Source of the DNA: CAMLDH01 sp966250375 | GTDB lineage: Bacteria; Pseudomonadota; Gammaproteobacteria; Burkholderiales; Burkholderiaceae_D | Assembly: GCA_966250375.1 (NCBI GenBank) | Contig: CBINHE010000002.1 | Span: 40,399-104,398, forward strand | Reading direction: 5' to 3' | DNA length: 64,000 bases | Shown here: positions 1-8,700 of the stretch, piece after piece | How positions within the stretch are numbered: the first letter of the stretch is position 1 | Layout: every line of letters begins with the position of its first letter | Translations under genes and position numbers: made by a program | Notes under the pieces: model-generated | The model's database searches: none | The model's input: only the letters and a program-made list of their open reading frames with translations | Told to the model about the DNA's origin: nothing

Positions 1-100
1 GTATGCCACTGTGCAATTCAATGCATGGGAAGGCGCAGACCCAGGGAAGCCCCGCAAGGGAATCCCGCTCGTAAGCCCGGAGACCAGCCTGAAGCCATCG
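1..100 (+). promoter_or_regulatory. Cobalamin riboswitch (5' part cut off by the window edge)
   Basis: A B12 box (AAGCCCGGAGACCAGCC) lies at 73-89, and a GCCACTG segment typical of the riboswitch core lies at 5-11. Only the 3' half of the aptamer is visible, so the 5' stems are outside the window. It precedes cbtB-cbtA, a cobalt uptake pair commonly under adenosylcobalamin control. Expected action is repression of cobalt uptake when cobalamin is plentiful. Confidence 0.85.
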
Positions 101-127
101 TAGAGTTTGTATCGCGGAGGGCGATTC

Positions 128-160
128 AGACGGATTGCTATGCTACGCACCCGTCTTTTA
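128..160 (+). terminator. Possible riboswitch expression-platform hairpin
   Basis: AGACGG at 128-133 can pair with CCGTCT at 151-156, and the second arm runs straight into TTTTACTT. The stem is short with a 17-nt loop, so a terminator arm is only a suggestion. The distance of about 180 nt from the B12 box to cbtB leaves room for transcriptional attenuation. Confidence 0.35.
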
Positions 161-279
161 CTTCCTTCTTCCATGCAGGCTTGTTCACGCGTTTTGCGCG
201 GTGATCGGCAATGGAGACGTCATCTCATTCCTGTTGTCATCGTGCCTTGAGTACTCTCTTCTTTCAGGAGGAATATCAC

Positions 280-477
280 ATGTCGTCAATACCTGGTTTG
301 CTCGATAACGTTGATTCACAGTCCCATTCGGCCACGTGGAAAGACAAAATACTGCCGGTAATGCTTGCTACAAGCCTTGGGCTGGTGCTGCTTTATGGCG
401 CGGCTTTCGCCGAGACGGCGGCGTTGCATAATGCCGCACATGATGGCCGTCATTCTGCCGGTTTTCCGTGCCACTGA
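280..477 (+). CDS. cbtB: Cobalt transporter subunit CbtB
   Basis: Sixty-five residues, the usual size for CbtB, the single-pass small subunit of the CbtAB cobalt uptake system. One hydrophobic segment (about residues 26-44) is followed by the characteristic C-terminal AAHDGRHSAGFPCH, whose histidines and cysteine are the likely metal contacts. A 23-codon longer frame exists upstream, but the ATG at 280 has a strong AGGAGGAA Shine-Dalgarno at 266-273 and gives the normal length. It lies directly downstream of a cobalamin riboswitch and just before cbtA, so it is probably derepressed when cobalamin is scarce. Identification rests on the C-terminal motif, the size and the context. Confidence 0.88.
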   Translation: MSSIPGLLDNVDSQSHSATWKDKILPVMLATSLGLVLLYGAAFAETAALHNAAHDGRHSAGFPCH

Positions 478-482
478 CCCGC

Positions 483-1208
483 ATGGCAGGGATGTTTAAT
501 CTGGCGACATTCAGGCGGATTGTGTCCGCAGCGGCATTGGCGGGTATGTTGGCGGGCTTGTTGTTGACCGTTGTTCAGCAACTTCAGGTGAGCCAGATCA
601 TACTCAAGGCTGAAGTGTATGAGAACGCAGCGGCTGCCTCGCAACCTGCCCATGTCCATGCTTCTGTCGAGCAGGAGCATCACGAACATGAGCATCACGA
701 GCATGAGGTCTGGCAACCTGCCAACGGTGTAGAGCGGACTTTGTTCACGGCCTTGGCGAATATCAGTCTGGCCGTTGGCTTCGGTTTGCTGCTGGGAGCC
801 GCCATCTGTCTGCGTGGTGAAGTCAGCGGATGGCGTGCCGGGCTGTTGTGGGGCGTGGCAGGGTACACGGTTTTTTTTGTGGCCCCTTCCTTGGGTTTAT
901 CCCCGGAAGTTCCTGGCACCGAAGCGGCTCCACTGGCTGACCGACAACTATGGTGGCTCATCACTGTGGGCATGACGGCAAGTGGACTATCACTGCTGAT
1001 TTTTGCTCGAACCTGGCAGGTCAAAATACTGGGAGCAATCTTGCTCGGCGTTCCACACCTGATCGGTGCGCCGCAGCTGCAAGTTCACACTAACGCACCG
1101 CCTGTCGAATTGGCCCGCGCTTTCATCTATGCCACGGCTATTGCCAATGCGGTGTTCTGGCTCGCGCTTGGCAGTTTGATGGGATTCTTTTACAAGAAAT
1201 TCGCCTAG
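483..1208 (+). CDS. cbtA: Cobalt transporter subunit CbtA
   Basis: Inner-membrane protein of about 241 residues with five or so hydrophobic segments, matching CbtA, partner of CbtB in cobalt uptake for cobalamin synthesis. After the first membrane helix there is a histidine-rich loop (about residues 58-77, with HASVEQEHHEHEHHEHEVW) suited to metal capture. Starts at 468 (GTG), 483 (ATG) and 492 (ATG) are all possible and none has a convincing ribosome-binding site; 483 is chosen because it lies 5 nt after the cbtB stop. Oddly, the TAG stop (1206-1208) is also the first three bases of a 237-bp repeat, yet the C terminus (GFFYKKFA) looks complete. Confidence 0.87.
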   Translation: MAGMFNLATFRRIVSAAALAGMLAGLLLTVVQQLQVSQIILKAEVYENAAAASQPAHVHASVEQEHHEHEHHEHEVWQPANGVERTLFTALANISLAVGFGLLLGAAICLRGEVSGWRAGLLWGVAGYTVFFVAPSLGLSPEVPGTEAAPLADRQLWWLITVGMTASGLSLLIFARTWQVKILGAILLGVPHLIGAPQLQVHTNAPPVELARAFIYATAIANAVFWLALGSLMGFFYKKFA

Positions 1209-1442
1209 TGGTCAGTCAGGTTGAAACGGCGGGAAAGAAATCGATGGATTTTTTCGTCTGGCAAGGGTGTAGCAGGGGTTTCGCGCAGCATGCTGCGCGC
1301 CTGCGGAACAGTATCGGCTTGCAAGCCGATACGCGCCCTGCAAGGGCGAGGAGGCGCATAGCGAGCTATGCAACGACGAGCAACGCAGCCAGGCGGAAAA
1401 AGACGCGATTTATTCCCGTCGTTTCAGCCTGACTGACCACTA
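1206..1442. repeat. MITE-like repeat copy 1 (TA-flanked, structured core)
   Basis: A 237-bp element bounded by TA on both sides. The terminal inverted repeats of about 34 bp begin TAGTGGTCAGTCAGG and differ at only three positions. The inner 175 bp aligns closely with the reverse complement of the repeat at 22770-23002, although the termini are unrelated. The core contains four short hairpins. The 74-codon frame spanning it has no protein-like features. The element separates cbtBA from the corrin genes, so it may influence transcription between them. Confidence 0.85.
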
Positions 1443-1542
1443 GTCATCGTACTTGGCAGGGAGGGGCGTGGGGGCGTTACACGGGCAGTTTACGTGGCTC
1501 CATTCGCTTAAGTTGATCGCTCCGGCGTGAATAAAAAATATT

Positions 1543-1881
1543 ATGAGAACTCACACCAGACACGTATTCATGTGCGTCGGCCCGCGCTGCACCGAAGATG
1601 GCATAAAGGCGCAAGCCATGTTCGAATTGATGGGAGAGAAGATCGATGCCCGTCCAGAGCTGCGGATCAAACGCACCAGAACCCATTGCATGGTCGCATG
1701 CCGGAATCAAGGGCCGATTCTCGTGGTGTATCCCGAAGGCGTATGGTATCGCTGCGATAACGAAACAGCATTGGAGCGGATCGTCGTCGAACATCTGGTC
1801 GGTGGGCGTGAAGTGGGCGAATTGATTTTCCATCGTCTGGGTGAAGGCGACATCTGCGCAGTGGAAAACGGCGATGCGTGA
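1543..1881 (+). CDS. Thioredoxin-like 2Fe-2S ferredoxin
   Basis: A 112-residue protein with the thioredoxin-fold ferredoxin pattern: MCVGPRC near residues 10-16, then HCMVACRNQGPILVVYPEGV near 49-68, which carry the four cluster cysteines. Such small ferredoxins occur in cobalamin clusters next to cobN or cbi genes, where an electron-donor role in ring contraction or cobalt reduction is assumed but not proven. It is the first gene of the long overlapping cobalamin run, and its stop overlaps the cobN start (ATGCGTGA). The ATG at 1543 has no good ribosome-binding site; 1570 would remove the short N-terminal strand. The family is clear, the exact partner is not. Confidence 0.8.
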   Translation: MRTHTRHVFMCVGPRCTEDGIKAQAMFELMGEKIDARPELRIKRTRTHCMVACRNQGPILVVYPEGVWYRCDNETALERIVVEHLVGGREVGELIFHRLGEGDICAVENGDA

Positions 1882-4800
1882 AATGAACGCGGCGGGTGCG
1901 CGCATCGCGCTGTTGACGCATGCCCCGAATGACCTGACGGTGCTGCACAGCGCGCTGGCCCAACTGCCGCAAGAATTCCCGCCGGTGACCGGCGTCAACC
2001 TGCAGGCACTTGAAAGTGAAGTGCAGATGGCGGCGCTGCTGGCACATGAACTCGCTGCGGCCCGGATCATCATCTTGCGCGTATTGGGACGCCTCGGCAG
2101 CGTGCCGGGTTTTGCCGAGTTAATAGGCCAAGCCCGGAAGCAGGGACGGCATTTGATCGTCATCAGCGGTACCGGAGAACCCGATCCGGAATTGGTGGCG
2201 GTGTCCACCGTTTCCTCCGGCGTGCTGCAGCAGGCTCTGACCTATTTTCAGGCCGGCGGCAGCATCAATCTGGCACAACTGTTGCGCTATTTGTCCGACC
2301 ATCTTTTGCTGACCGGCTTCGGCTTCGAGCCGGCGCTGGCTTTGCCCGAGCATGGACTGTATCACCCCGACTTGCCCCAAGGCGCCGGCATCGACGACTG
2401 GCTGGATCAGCGCGTGCCGCAGCAGCCGAGTGTCGGTATCGTTTTCTACCGGGCTCACTGGATGAGCGGCAATACGCGCTTCGTTGATGCGCTGGTTGAT
2501 GCACTGGAAAAGCGCGGCATGAATGTGCTGCCGGTATTCACCTCGTCACTCCGTGCCGGAGGCGATGGCGGCGCGCAATTGCCGACGGCGCTGCGCCATT
2601 TCAGCGAGGAAGTCAACGGCAAAACGCGCGCGCTTATCGATGTGCTTATCAACACGACTTCGTTTGCCATGGGTGAAATCACGCCTGGCGGGCCGACCCC
2701 GGCAGGCTGGTCAGTCGGTGTGCTGGAGCGACTCAATGTGCCGGTGCTGCAAGCCATGACCAGCGGCATGATGCTGGGGCAGTGGCAGCAATCGGCGCGC
2801 GGCATGAACCCGCTCGACGCCGCGATGAACGTGGTGTTGCCGGAGTTCGACGGGCGCATCATCACCGTCCCTGTGTCGTTCAAGACGCGGGCCGCCGGCA
2901 TGTCTAACGAGACGGTCGAATACGAGCCGCTGTCCGATCGCGTGGCGCGCGTGGCAGGTCTCGCGGCGCGTTTCGCGCGGCTGAAACGGCTGCCCAATGC
3001 GGACAAGCGCGTGGCCTTTATTTTTACCAATTCCAACAGCAAGGCATCGCAAATCGGCAATGCAGTTGGCCTCGACGCGCCGGCATCGCTGATGCGCATC
3101 CTGTGCGCGATGCGCGACGCCGGTTATCGCATCGACCAGTTGCCCGAAGACGGCACCGCGCTGATTCATGCGTTGATTGACCGCTGCGCCTACGACAATA
3201 CCTGGCTTAGCGCCGAGCAGTTGACGCACGCGGTCGGACGCGTGCCGGCGGCGCAGTACGCGGCGTGGTTTGACGATTTGCCGCTGGAGATGCAGGAGAA
3301 AATGGCGGCGCAATGGGGGCCGCCGCCGGGCGTAGCCTATGTGCATGATGATCATCTGGCGCTGGCTGGCATTGAGCTGGGCAATGCCTTCGTTGCGCTG
3401 CAACCACCGCGCGGTTACGGCATGGACCCGGATGCGATCTATCACCAGCCCGATCTGCCGCCGACCCACCATTATTACGCGCTATATCGCTGGTTACGGG
3501 ATGAGTGGCGCGCTGACGCCATCGTTCATGTCGGCAAGCACGGCACGCTCGAATGGCTGCCAGGCAAGGGCGTGGGCCTGTCGGGAAACTGTTTTCCGGA
3601 TGCGCTGCTGGCGGATATGCCTCTGTTTTATCCCTTCATCATCAATGACCCTGGCGAGGGTGCGCAGGCCAAGCGCCGCGCCCATGCCGTCGTCGTCGAT
3701 CACCTGACGCCGCCGATGACCACCGCCGACACCTATGGCGCGCTGGCCCAGTTGACTCAACTGGTGGACGAGTACTATCAGGTGGAAGTGCTCGATCCGG
3801 CCAAGCTGCCGTTGTTGCAGCAGCAGATATGGGAGCTGGTGAAGGAGACCAATCTGGATGCGGATCTGCAGGCCAGACTGCTGCATCATGACCATGATCA
3901 CCATGATCATCACGACCACCACGATCATGACCACGATGATCACGCCCATTTCCATGGCCACGATCACAAACACGATCACGATCATCAGCATGGCCACGAC
4001 CACGACGATCATGACCATGACGACGAAATTCCCGCCGCACTGGCAAACATGGACGGAGCCGATGTCGCCCATCTGATCGAGGATCTCGACGGTTATTTGT
4101 GCGAGTTAGGCGCGGCGCAGATCCGCGACGGCTTGCACATTCTTGGCCAAGCGCCCGAAAACGAGCAACTGGTTGACATGCTGGTGTCCCTTACGCGTCT
4201 GCCGAATCAGGATATCCCTGGTTTGCAGGCGGAAGTAGCCCGGCTGTTCGGGTTGAAAATCGACATGCTGCTGGAGCACAAGGGCCGTCGTTTGAATGTT
4301 GTCAGTGCTCTGGCTCGCCTGGCTGAACGACCGGTCGTGACACGAGCCGATGCGCTGGAGGCGATCGATGTGTTGTGCCGCAAACTGTTCGTCGAACTGC
4401 ATGCGCGCGGTCATCTTGCATCATGTATAGACGAGGTGCTGGATCTGGTTTTTGGCGGACTTGACGCCGATGGTAGTGCAGTCAACCAGCCGCTTTTACA
4501 ACCTGCGCTTCGTGCGCGCAGTAGCGTATTTTCGCAAGTGAAAAAGCCGCGTGTACAAGAGAGTGCCGTCCGCACGATGCCGGTCAAGGCCGTCCATCAA
4601 GATGCGTCGGCAGATACCGAAATTTGCTATGACGGTTTGCGTCGCATACTCGGTTTTGCCTGCCGCGAGCTGGCGCCGAATCTGGCGCGCGCTTCGGACG
4701 AGATTGACAACCTGTTGAGCGGGCTGGCCGGCGGTTATGTGCCGGCGGGACCGAGCGGCTCGCCGACGCGCGGCATGGCGCATATCCTGCCGACCGGGCG

Positions 4801-6076
4801 CAATTTCTACTCGGTCGATCCGCGCAGCGTGCCGTCGCAGTCGGCCTGGCGCGTCGGATCGCAATTGTCGCATGAAGTGCTGGCGCGCCATGTGCGCGAA
4901 ACCGACGACTATCCGGAAAGCGTCGCCATCAGTATCTGGGGCACCAGCGCGATGCGCACGCATGGCGATGACGTGGCGCAGATTCTGGCGCTGCTCGGTG
5001 TGCGTCCGGTGTGGCGGCCGGAAAATAGACAACTGACCGGCGTCGAAGTGATTCCGCTTGCGGAACTGAAACGCCCGCGCATCGATGTAACAACGCGCAT
5101 CAGCGGCTTTTTCCGCGATGCATTCCCGCAATTGATCGATTTGATCGATGACGCGGTCAATGCCGTCATCAAGTTGGACGAGCCGCTGTCGCAAAATTTC
5201 GTGCGCAAGCATTATCTCGCCGAATTGGGCGAATGGATCGGGAAGGGATTGCCGCAAGATGAGGCATCCCGTCGCGCCGGTTATCGCATCTTCGGCGCCA
5301 AGCCTGGCAGTTACGGTGCCGGCATTCTGCCGTTGATCCAGGAAAAGAATTGGCAAGCCGATGCCGACTTCGCCGAGGCCTATGTCAACTGGGGCGGCTA
5401 TGCGTATGCGCGCAATACGCAAGGCGTGGACGAACGCGATGCGTTCCGGGTACGCCTGTCGGGCGTACAGGTGGCGCTGCACAACCAGGACAATCGCGAG
5501 CACGACATTTTCGACAGCGATGATTACTTGCAATTCCACGGCGGCATGATCGCCACCATCCGTGCCCTGACCGGGCAGCAGCCCCGTCACTATTTCGGCG
5601 ACAGCCATGATCCGGCGCGGGCTCAGGTGCGCGATCTCAAGGAAGAGACCTTACGGGTATTCCGCTCGCGCGTCGTCAATCCCAAGTGGCTGACAAGTAT
5701 TCAGCGTCACGGTTACAAGGGTGGACTGGAATTGACGGCGACGGTTGATTACCTGTTCGGTTACGACGCCACCGCCCAGGTGATGGACGACTGGATGTAC
5801 GAGCAAGTGGCAAGTACCTATGCGTTCGATCCCGAGATGCAGCGCTTTCTGCAGGAAGCCAATCCGTGGGCGCAGAACGCGATCGCCGAACGCTTGCTGG
5901 AAGCGGCCAGCCGCGGCATGTGGGCCGAGCCGCAGCCGCAGACGCTGGAGGCGCTGCGTGCGCTGTATCTACGCAGTGAAACCTTGCTAGAGGCGCGCGG
6001 CGAGACACCGCGCAATGCATCTCTGCCCAGTTGGGGACAGAGTACCGCTTCGCTTAACTCTTTCCCGCAAGATTGA
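1874..6076 (+). CDS. cobN: Cobaltochelatase large subunit CobN with polyhistidine insert
   Basis: About 1400 residues; CobN/BchH-type chelatases are usually nearer 1250-1300. CobN binds the corrin substrate and inserts cobalt, driven by an ATPase complex, here the ChlI/ChlD-like protein downstream. Family motifs include HVGKHGTLEWLPGKGVGLSG and the C-terminal region with NPKWLTSIQRHGYKGG. The extra length is largely an insert at about residues 670-718 (nt 3885-4030) made almost only of His and Asp, interpretable as a cobalt (or nickel) store beside the active site. The frame is open back to a GTG at 1841, but the ATG at 1874, overlapping the ferredoxin stop, is preferred; ATG 1883 is also possible. 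Transcribed with chlID, cobW and the corrin genes. Confidence 0.93.
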   Translation: MREMNAAGARIALLTHAPNDLTVLHSALAQLPQEFPPVTGVNLQALESEVQMAALLAHELAAARIIILRVLGRLGSVPGFAELIGQARKQGRHLIVISGTGEPDPELVAVSTVSSGVLQQALTYFQAGGSINLAQLLRYLSDHLLLTGFGFEPALALPEHGLYHPDLPQGAGIDDWLDQRVPQQPSVGIVFYRAHWMSGNTRFVDALVDALEKRGMNVLPVFTSSLRAGGDGGAQLPTALRHFSEEVNGKTRALIDVLINTTSFAMGEITPGGPTPAGWSVGVLERLNVPVLQAMTSGMMLGQWQQSARGMNPLDAAMNVVLPEFDGRIITVPVSFKTRAAGMSNETVEYEPLSDRVARVAGLAARFARLKRLPNADKRVAFIFTNSNSKASQIGNAVGLDAPASLMRILCAMRDAGYRIDQLPEDGTALIHALIDRCAYDNTWLSAEQLTHAVGRVPAAQYAAWFDDLPLEMQEKMAAQWGPPPGVAYVHDDHLALAGIELGNAFVALQPPRGYGMDPDAIYHQPDLPPTHHYYALYRWLRDEWRADAIVHVGKHGTLEWLPGKGVGLSGNCFPDALLADMPLFYPFIINDPGEGAQAKRRAHAVVVDHLTPPMTTADTYGALAQLTQLVDEYYQVEVLDPAKLPLLQQQIWELVKETNLDADLQARLLHHDHDHHDHHDHHDHDHDDHAHFHGHDHKHDHDHQHGHDHDDHDHDDEIPAALANMDGADVAHLIEDLDGYLCELGAAQIRDGLHILGQAPENEQLVDMLVSLTRLPNQDIPGLQAEVARLFGLKIDMLLEHKGRRLNVVSALARLAERPVVTRADALEAIDVLCRKLFVELHARGHLASCIDEVLDLVFGGLDADGSAVNQPLLQPALRARSSVFSQVKKPRVQESAVRTMPVKAVHQDASADTEICYDGLRRILGFACRELAPNLARASDEIDNLLSGLAGGYVPAGPSGSPTRGMAHILPTGRNFYSVDPRSVPSQSAWRVGSQLSHEVLARHVRETDDYPESVAISIWGTSAMRTHGDDVAQILALLGVRPVWRPENRQLTGVEVIPLAELKRPRIDVTTRISGFFRDAFPQLIDLIDDAVNAVIKLDEPLSQNFVRKHYLAELGEWIGKGLPQDEASRRAGYRIFGAKPGSYGAGILPLIQEKNWQADADFAEAYVNWGGYAYARNTQGVDERDAFRVRLSGVQVALHNQDNREHDIFDSDDYLQFHGGMIATIRALTGQQPRHYFGDSHDPARAQVRDLKEETLRVFRSRVVNPKWLTSIQRHGYKGGLELTATVDYLFGYDATAQVMDDWMYEQVASTYAFDPEMQRFLQEANPWAQNAIAERLLEAASRGMWAEPQPQTLEALRALYLRSETLLEARGETPRNASLPSWGQSTASLNSFPQD

Positions 6077-6081
6077 CGACT

Positions 6082-7986
6082 ATGAATTTTCCATTTTCCG
6101 CCATCGTCGGACAGCCGCAGTTGAAATCCGCGCTGCTGCTTTGCGCGGTCGATCCGACGCTGGGTGGCGTGCTGATTCGGGGCGACAAGGGAACGGCCAA
6201 AAGCACGGCGGCGCGGGCGTTGACAGATATCCTGCCGCTGATTGAACGTGTCGCCGGCTGTGCGTTCAACTGTTCGCCCGGCACGCCCTGTGGACATTGC
6301 GAGATCTGTAGCGACGCGAGTGCGACGGCGCAGGTTGCTACGGTGCCTTTTGTCACGCTGCCGCTCGGTGCGACCGAGGATCGAGTGCTCGGCACCCTCG
6401 ATCTGGAGCGCGCGCTGCAGGGCGCCAAGCGTGCTTTTCAACCCGGCTTGCTGGCGGCAGCGCACCGCGGCATTCTCTACATCGATGAAGTTAACCTGTT
6501 GCCCGATCACCTGGTGGATGTCCTGCTGGACGTGGCAGCGATGGGTATTAACTCCGTGCAGCGCGAAGGCTTGTCGATCACGCATCCGGCACGCTTCACG
6601 CTGATCGGCACGATGAATCTGGAAGAGGGCGACTTGCGCCCGCAACTGCTCGACCGCTTCGGCCTGATGGTCGAAGTGACGGCGCCGCGTGAAAAAGCCT
6701 TGCGCGCCGAGGTGGTGCGCCGCCGTATCGCATTCGAGGCAAATCCTGCCGGTTACGCCACCGGCTGGGATCAGCAGCAGGATGCGCTACGTCACCAGCT
6801 TGCCACCGCGCAGCGCTTGTTGCCGGAGGTGGTGCTGGATGATGCGTTGCTCGACCTGATCAGTCATCTGTGCTGCGAATTCGACGTCGCCAGCCTGCGT
6901 GCCGACATCGTGATGCACAAGGCATCGCGCGCATTGGCGGCACTTGAGGGGCGGATGCGGGTGACGCCTGAAGACGTGCGTTGCGCGGCGGAATTGGTGC
7001 TGCCGCATCGCCGCCGCCGCAAACCGTTCGAACAGCCGGGCCTGGATCGCGAGCGTCTCGACGAATTGATGCAGCAAGCCGCTCAGCCACCGGAATCGAA
7101 CGATGAATCAAATGCTGCCTCACAGGACGAAGGCGCAGAGAATGCGGAGGGCGACGCTGGACAGGAGAATCAGCAACAGGTGTTCGCTGCCGCATCCACC
7201 GGCACCGCGCGCCGGCTCGCGGTCGATGCCGCCTCGGCTCGCAGCACTGTGGGCCGGCGCAGCGAGGCACTGGATGCGTCGCGTGGCCGCGTGGTGCGCG
7301 CAGTCCAGCATGACAATCCGAGCAGCCTTGCGGTCGGTGCGACACTGCGTAGCGCAGCGCTGCGCGATCCGAAGGAATTTCAAGTAACTAAAAGCGATCT
7401 GCACCAGCAGATTCGCATCGGCAAGAGCGCCAACCTCATCCTGTTCGTGGTGGATGCCTCCGGCTCCATGGCGGCGCAGCGGCGCATGGAAGCGGTCAAG
7501 GGGGCGGTACTGGCGCTGCTGACCGATGCCTACCAGCGGCGCGACGAAGTGGCTGTCATCTCCTTTCGCGGCGAAGCGGCGGCGCTGCTGCTGGCGCCCA
7601 CTCGCAGCGTCGATCGCGCCGAGCAGGGATTGCGCGAGCTGCCCACCGGTGGCCGCACGCCATTGCCGCACGCGCTGCAGTTGGCGTTGCAAACCCTGGA
7701 GCAGGCGGGTGCAAGCAGCGCACCGCCGCTGCTGGTCTTGCTGAGCGACGGCAGGGCGAACGTTGCATTAAGCGATGGCGGCGACCCATGGCGCGAGACG
7801 CTGGCGCTGGCGGAGCTGCTGGCCGGACGCGGTGTGCCGGCATTGGTGCTCGATACCGAAAGCGGTTACCTGCGTCTGGGCCGGGCTGGACAACTGGCGC
7901 AAGCGCTGGGTGCCGAATGCCTGACGCTGGAGCAGTTATCGGTAGAGAACTTGGCGCTCACGATACGTGGTCGCATGAAATTTTAA
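6082..7986 (+). CDS. ChlI-ChlD fused chelatase ATPase subunit (putative cobaltochelatase)
   Basis: A 634-residue fusion of an AAA+ ChlI/BchI-like ATPase (N-terminal half, Walker A GDKGTAKST) and a ChlD/BchD-like domain ending in a von Willebrand A fold with the MIDAS motif DASGSMA. A cysteine cluster (CSPGTPCGHCEIC) sits in the ATPase domain, and an acidic low-complexity linker (about residues 335-370) joins the halves. This fused form replaces CobS and CobT in many bacteria and powers CobN. The open frame begins with a TTG overlapping the cobN stop; the ATG at 6082 matches family N termini (MNFPFSAIVGQ). Assignment to cobalt rather than magnesium rests on the neighbouring cobN and the absence of chlorophyll genes. 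Confidence 0.9.
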   Translation: MNFPFSAIVGQPQLKSALLLCAVDPTLGGVLIRGDKGTAKSTAARALTDILPLIERVAGCAFNCSPGTPCGHCEICSDASATAQVATVPFVTLPLGATEDRVLGTLDLERALQGAKRAFQPGLLAAAHRGILYIDEVNLLPDHLVDVLLDVAAMGINSVQREGLSITHPARFTLIGTMNLEEGDLRPQLLDRFGLMVEVTAPREKALRAEVVRRRIAFEANPAGYATGWDQQQDALRHQLATAQRLLPEVVLDDALLDLISHLCCEFDVASLRADIVMHKASRALAALEGRMRVTPEDVRCAAELVLPHRRRRKPFEQPGLDRERLDELMQQAAQPPESNDESNAASQDEGAENAEGDAGQENQQQVFAAASTGTARRLAVDAASARSTVGRRSEALDASRGRVVRAVQHDNPSSLAVGATLRSAALRDPKEFQVTKSDLHQQIRIGKSANLILFVVDASGSMAAQRRMEAVKGAVLALLTDAYQRRDEVAVISFRGEAAALLLAPTRSVDRAEQGLRELPTGGRTPLPHALQLALQTLEQAGASSAPPLLVLLSDGRANVALSDGGDPWRETLALAELLAGRGVPALVLDTESGYLRLGRAGQLAQALGAECLTLEQLSVENLALTIRGRMKF

Positions 7987-7995
7987 GGAGTAGTG

Positions 7996-8700
7996 ATGAT
8001 CATCTGTATCGGTGCAGGGCCGGGCGACGTTGGTTACTTGACGCAGCGCGGGGCGGAATTGATCCGCGATGCCGACGTGGTAGCCGGATTCGATGCGGTA
8101 GTGAATGTCGTGCGCAGCTTGATCGCGCCGGCAGCAGAAGTGGTGACGATGGGTTATCGCGATCAGGTCGAAAAACTGGCGCAGGTGGCGTTGGCGCACC
8201 ATGCCGGCAAGCGTTGCGTCGTGGTATTCATGGGTGATATTCACTTCAGCGGCTTCCAGTACCTGGAGCGGGTCGAGCGCGCGTGCGGTCACGCGGTAGA
8301 AACGCTGCCGGGAATATCCTCCGCGCAAATTCTCGCGTCGCGTGCCAAAGTATGTTTCGACGAAACCACGTTCATCACTTTTCACCGTCGTGGCGATCTC
8401 GGTCCTTTCAAACGTCATCTGGTGCATGTGCTGCAAGACGAGCGCAATGCGATCGTGATCCCGTGCCCGTGGGACGCGGCACGCTCCTTCATGCCACGCC
8501 ACATCGCCGCTTACCTGCTGGAGAATGGCGTGTCGCCTGAGCATCCAACCGAAGTGTGGGAGAACCTGACGCGCGGCGAAGCAGAATGGCATGGCACGCT
8601 TGCCGAATGCGTCGATCGCGATTTTACAGACATGAGCATCATGCTGATCCGTACGCGCAAGCCAATGGACAGCCAGATCGAGCCGCCGGAGGGCAAATGA
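7996..8700 (+). CDS. cbiE: Cobalt-precorrin-7 (C5)-methyltransferase CbiE
   Basis: A 234-residue SAM-dependent tetrapyrrole methylase: GxGPGD at the N terminus (ICIGAGPGD), and a substrate/SAM segment around GDIHFSGF followed by ETLPGISSAQ, the pattern of CbiE, the C5 methylase half of CobL. An AAGGAG ribosome-binding site at 7985-7990 supports the ATG at 7996 over the GTG three bases earlier. CbiE is normally paired or fused with CbiT, which decarboxylates and methylates at C15. No CbiT-like domain follows here, because the next gene is cbiX-cbiC, so that activity must be encoded elsewhere. Its stop overlaps the next start by ATGA. Confidence 0.85.
   Translation: MIICIGAGPGDVGYLTQRGAELIRDADVVAGFDAVVNVVRSLIAPAAEVVTMGYRDQVEKLAQVALAHHAGKRCVVVFMGDIHFSGFQYLERVERACGHAVETLPGISSAQILASRAKVCFDETTFITFHRRGDLGPFKRHLVHVLQDERNAIVIPCPWDAARSFMPRHIAAYLLENGVSPEHPTEVWENLTRGEAEWHGTLAECVDRDFTDMSIMLIRTRKPMDSQIEPPEGK

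Noticed and set aside
1208..1432. 74-codon frame inside repeat copy 1
   Set aside because: It spans only the repeat, starts with a GTG at its terminus and encodes low-complexity Arg/Ala sequence without motif; the repeat structure explains it.
3885..4030. Tandem-like repeat in cobN as a CRISPR or minisatellite
   Set aside because: It is an in-frame His/Asp codon run (CAT/CAC/GAT/GAC) without repeat-spacer structure.
4496..5608. 370-codon antisense frame in cobN
   Set aside because: High-GC third-position bias creates long antisense frames; the sense strand encodes a clear CobN.
8556..8696. 47-codon extension of the CbiX-CbiC frame
   Set aside because: It lies within cbiE and is Arg/His-rich without similarity; ATG 8697 gives the family N terminus.
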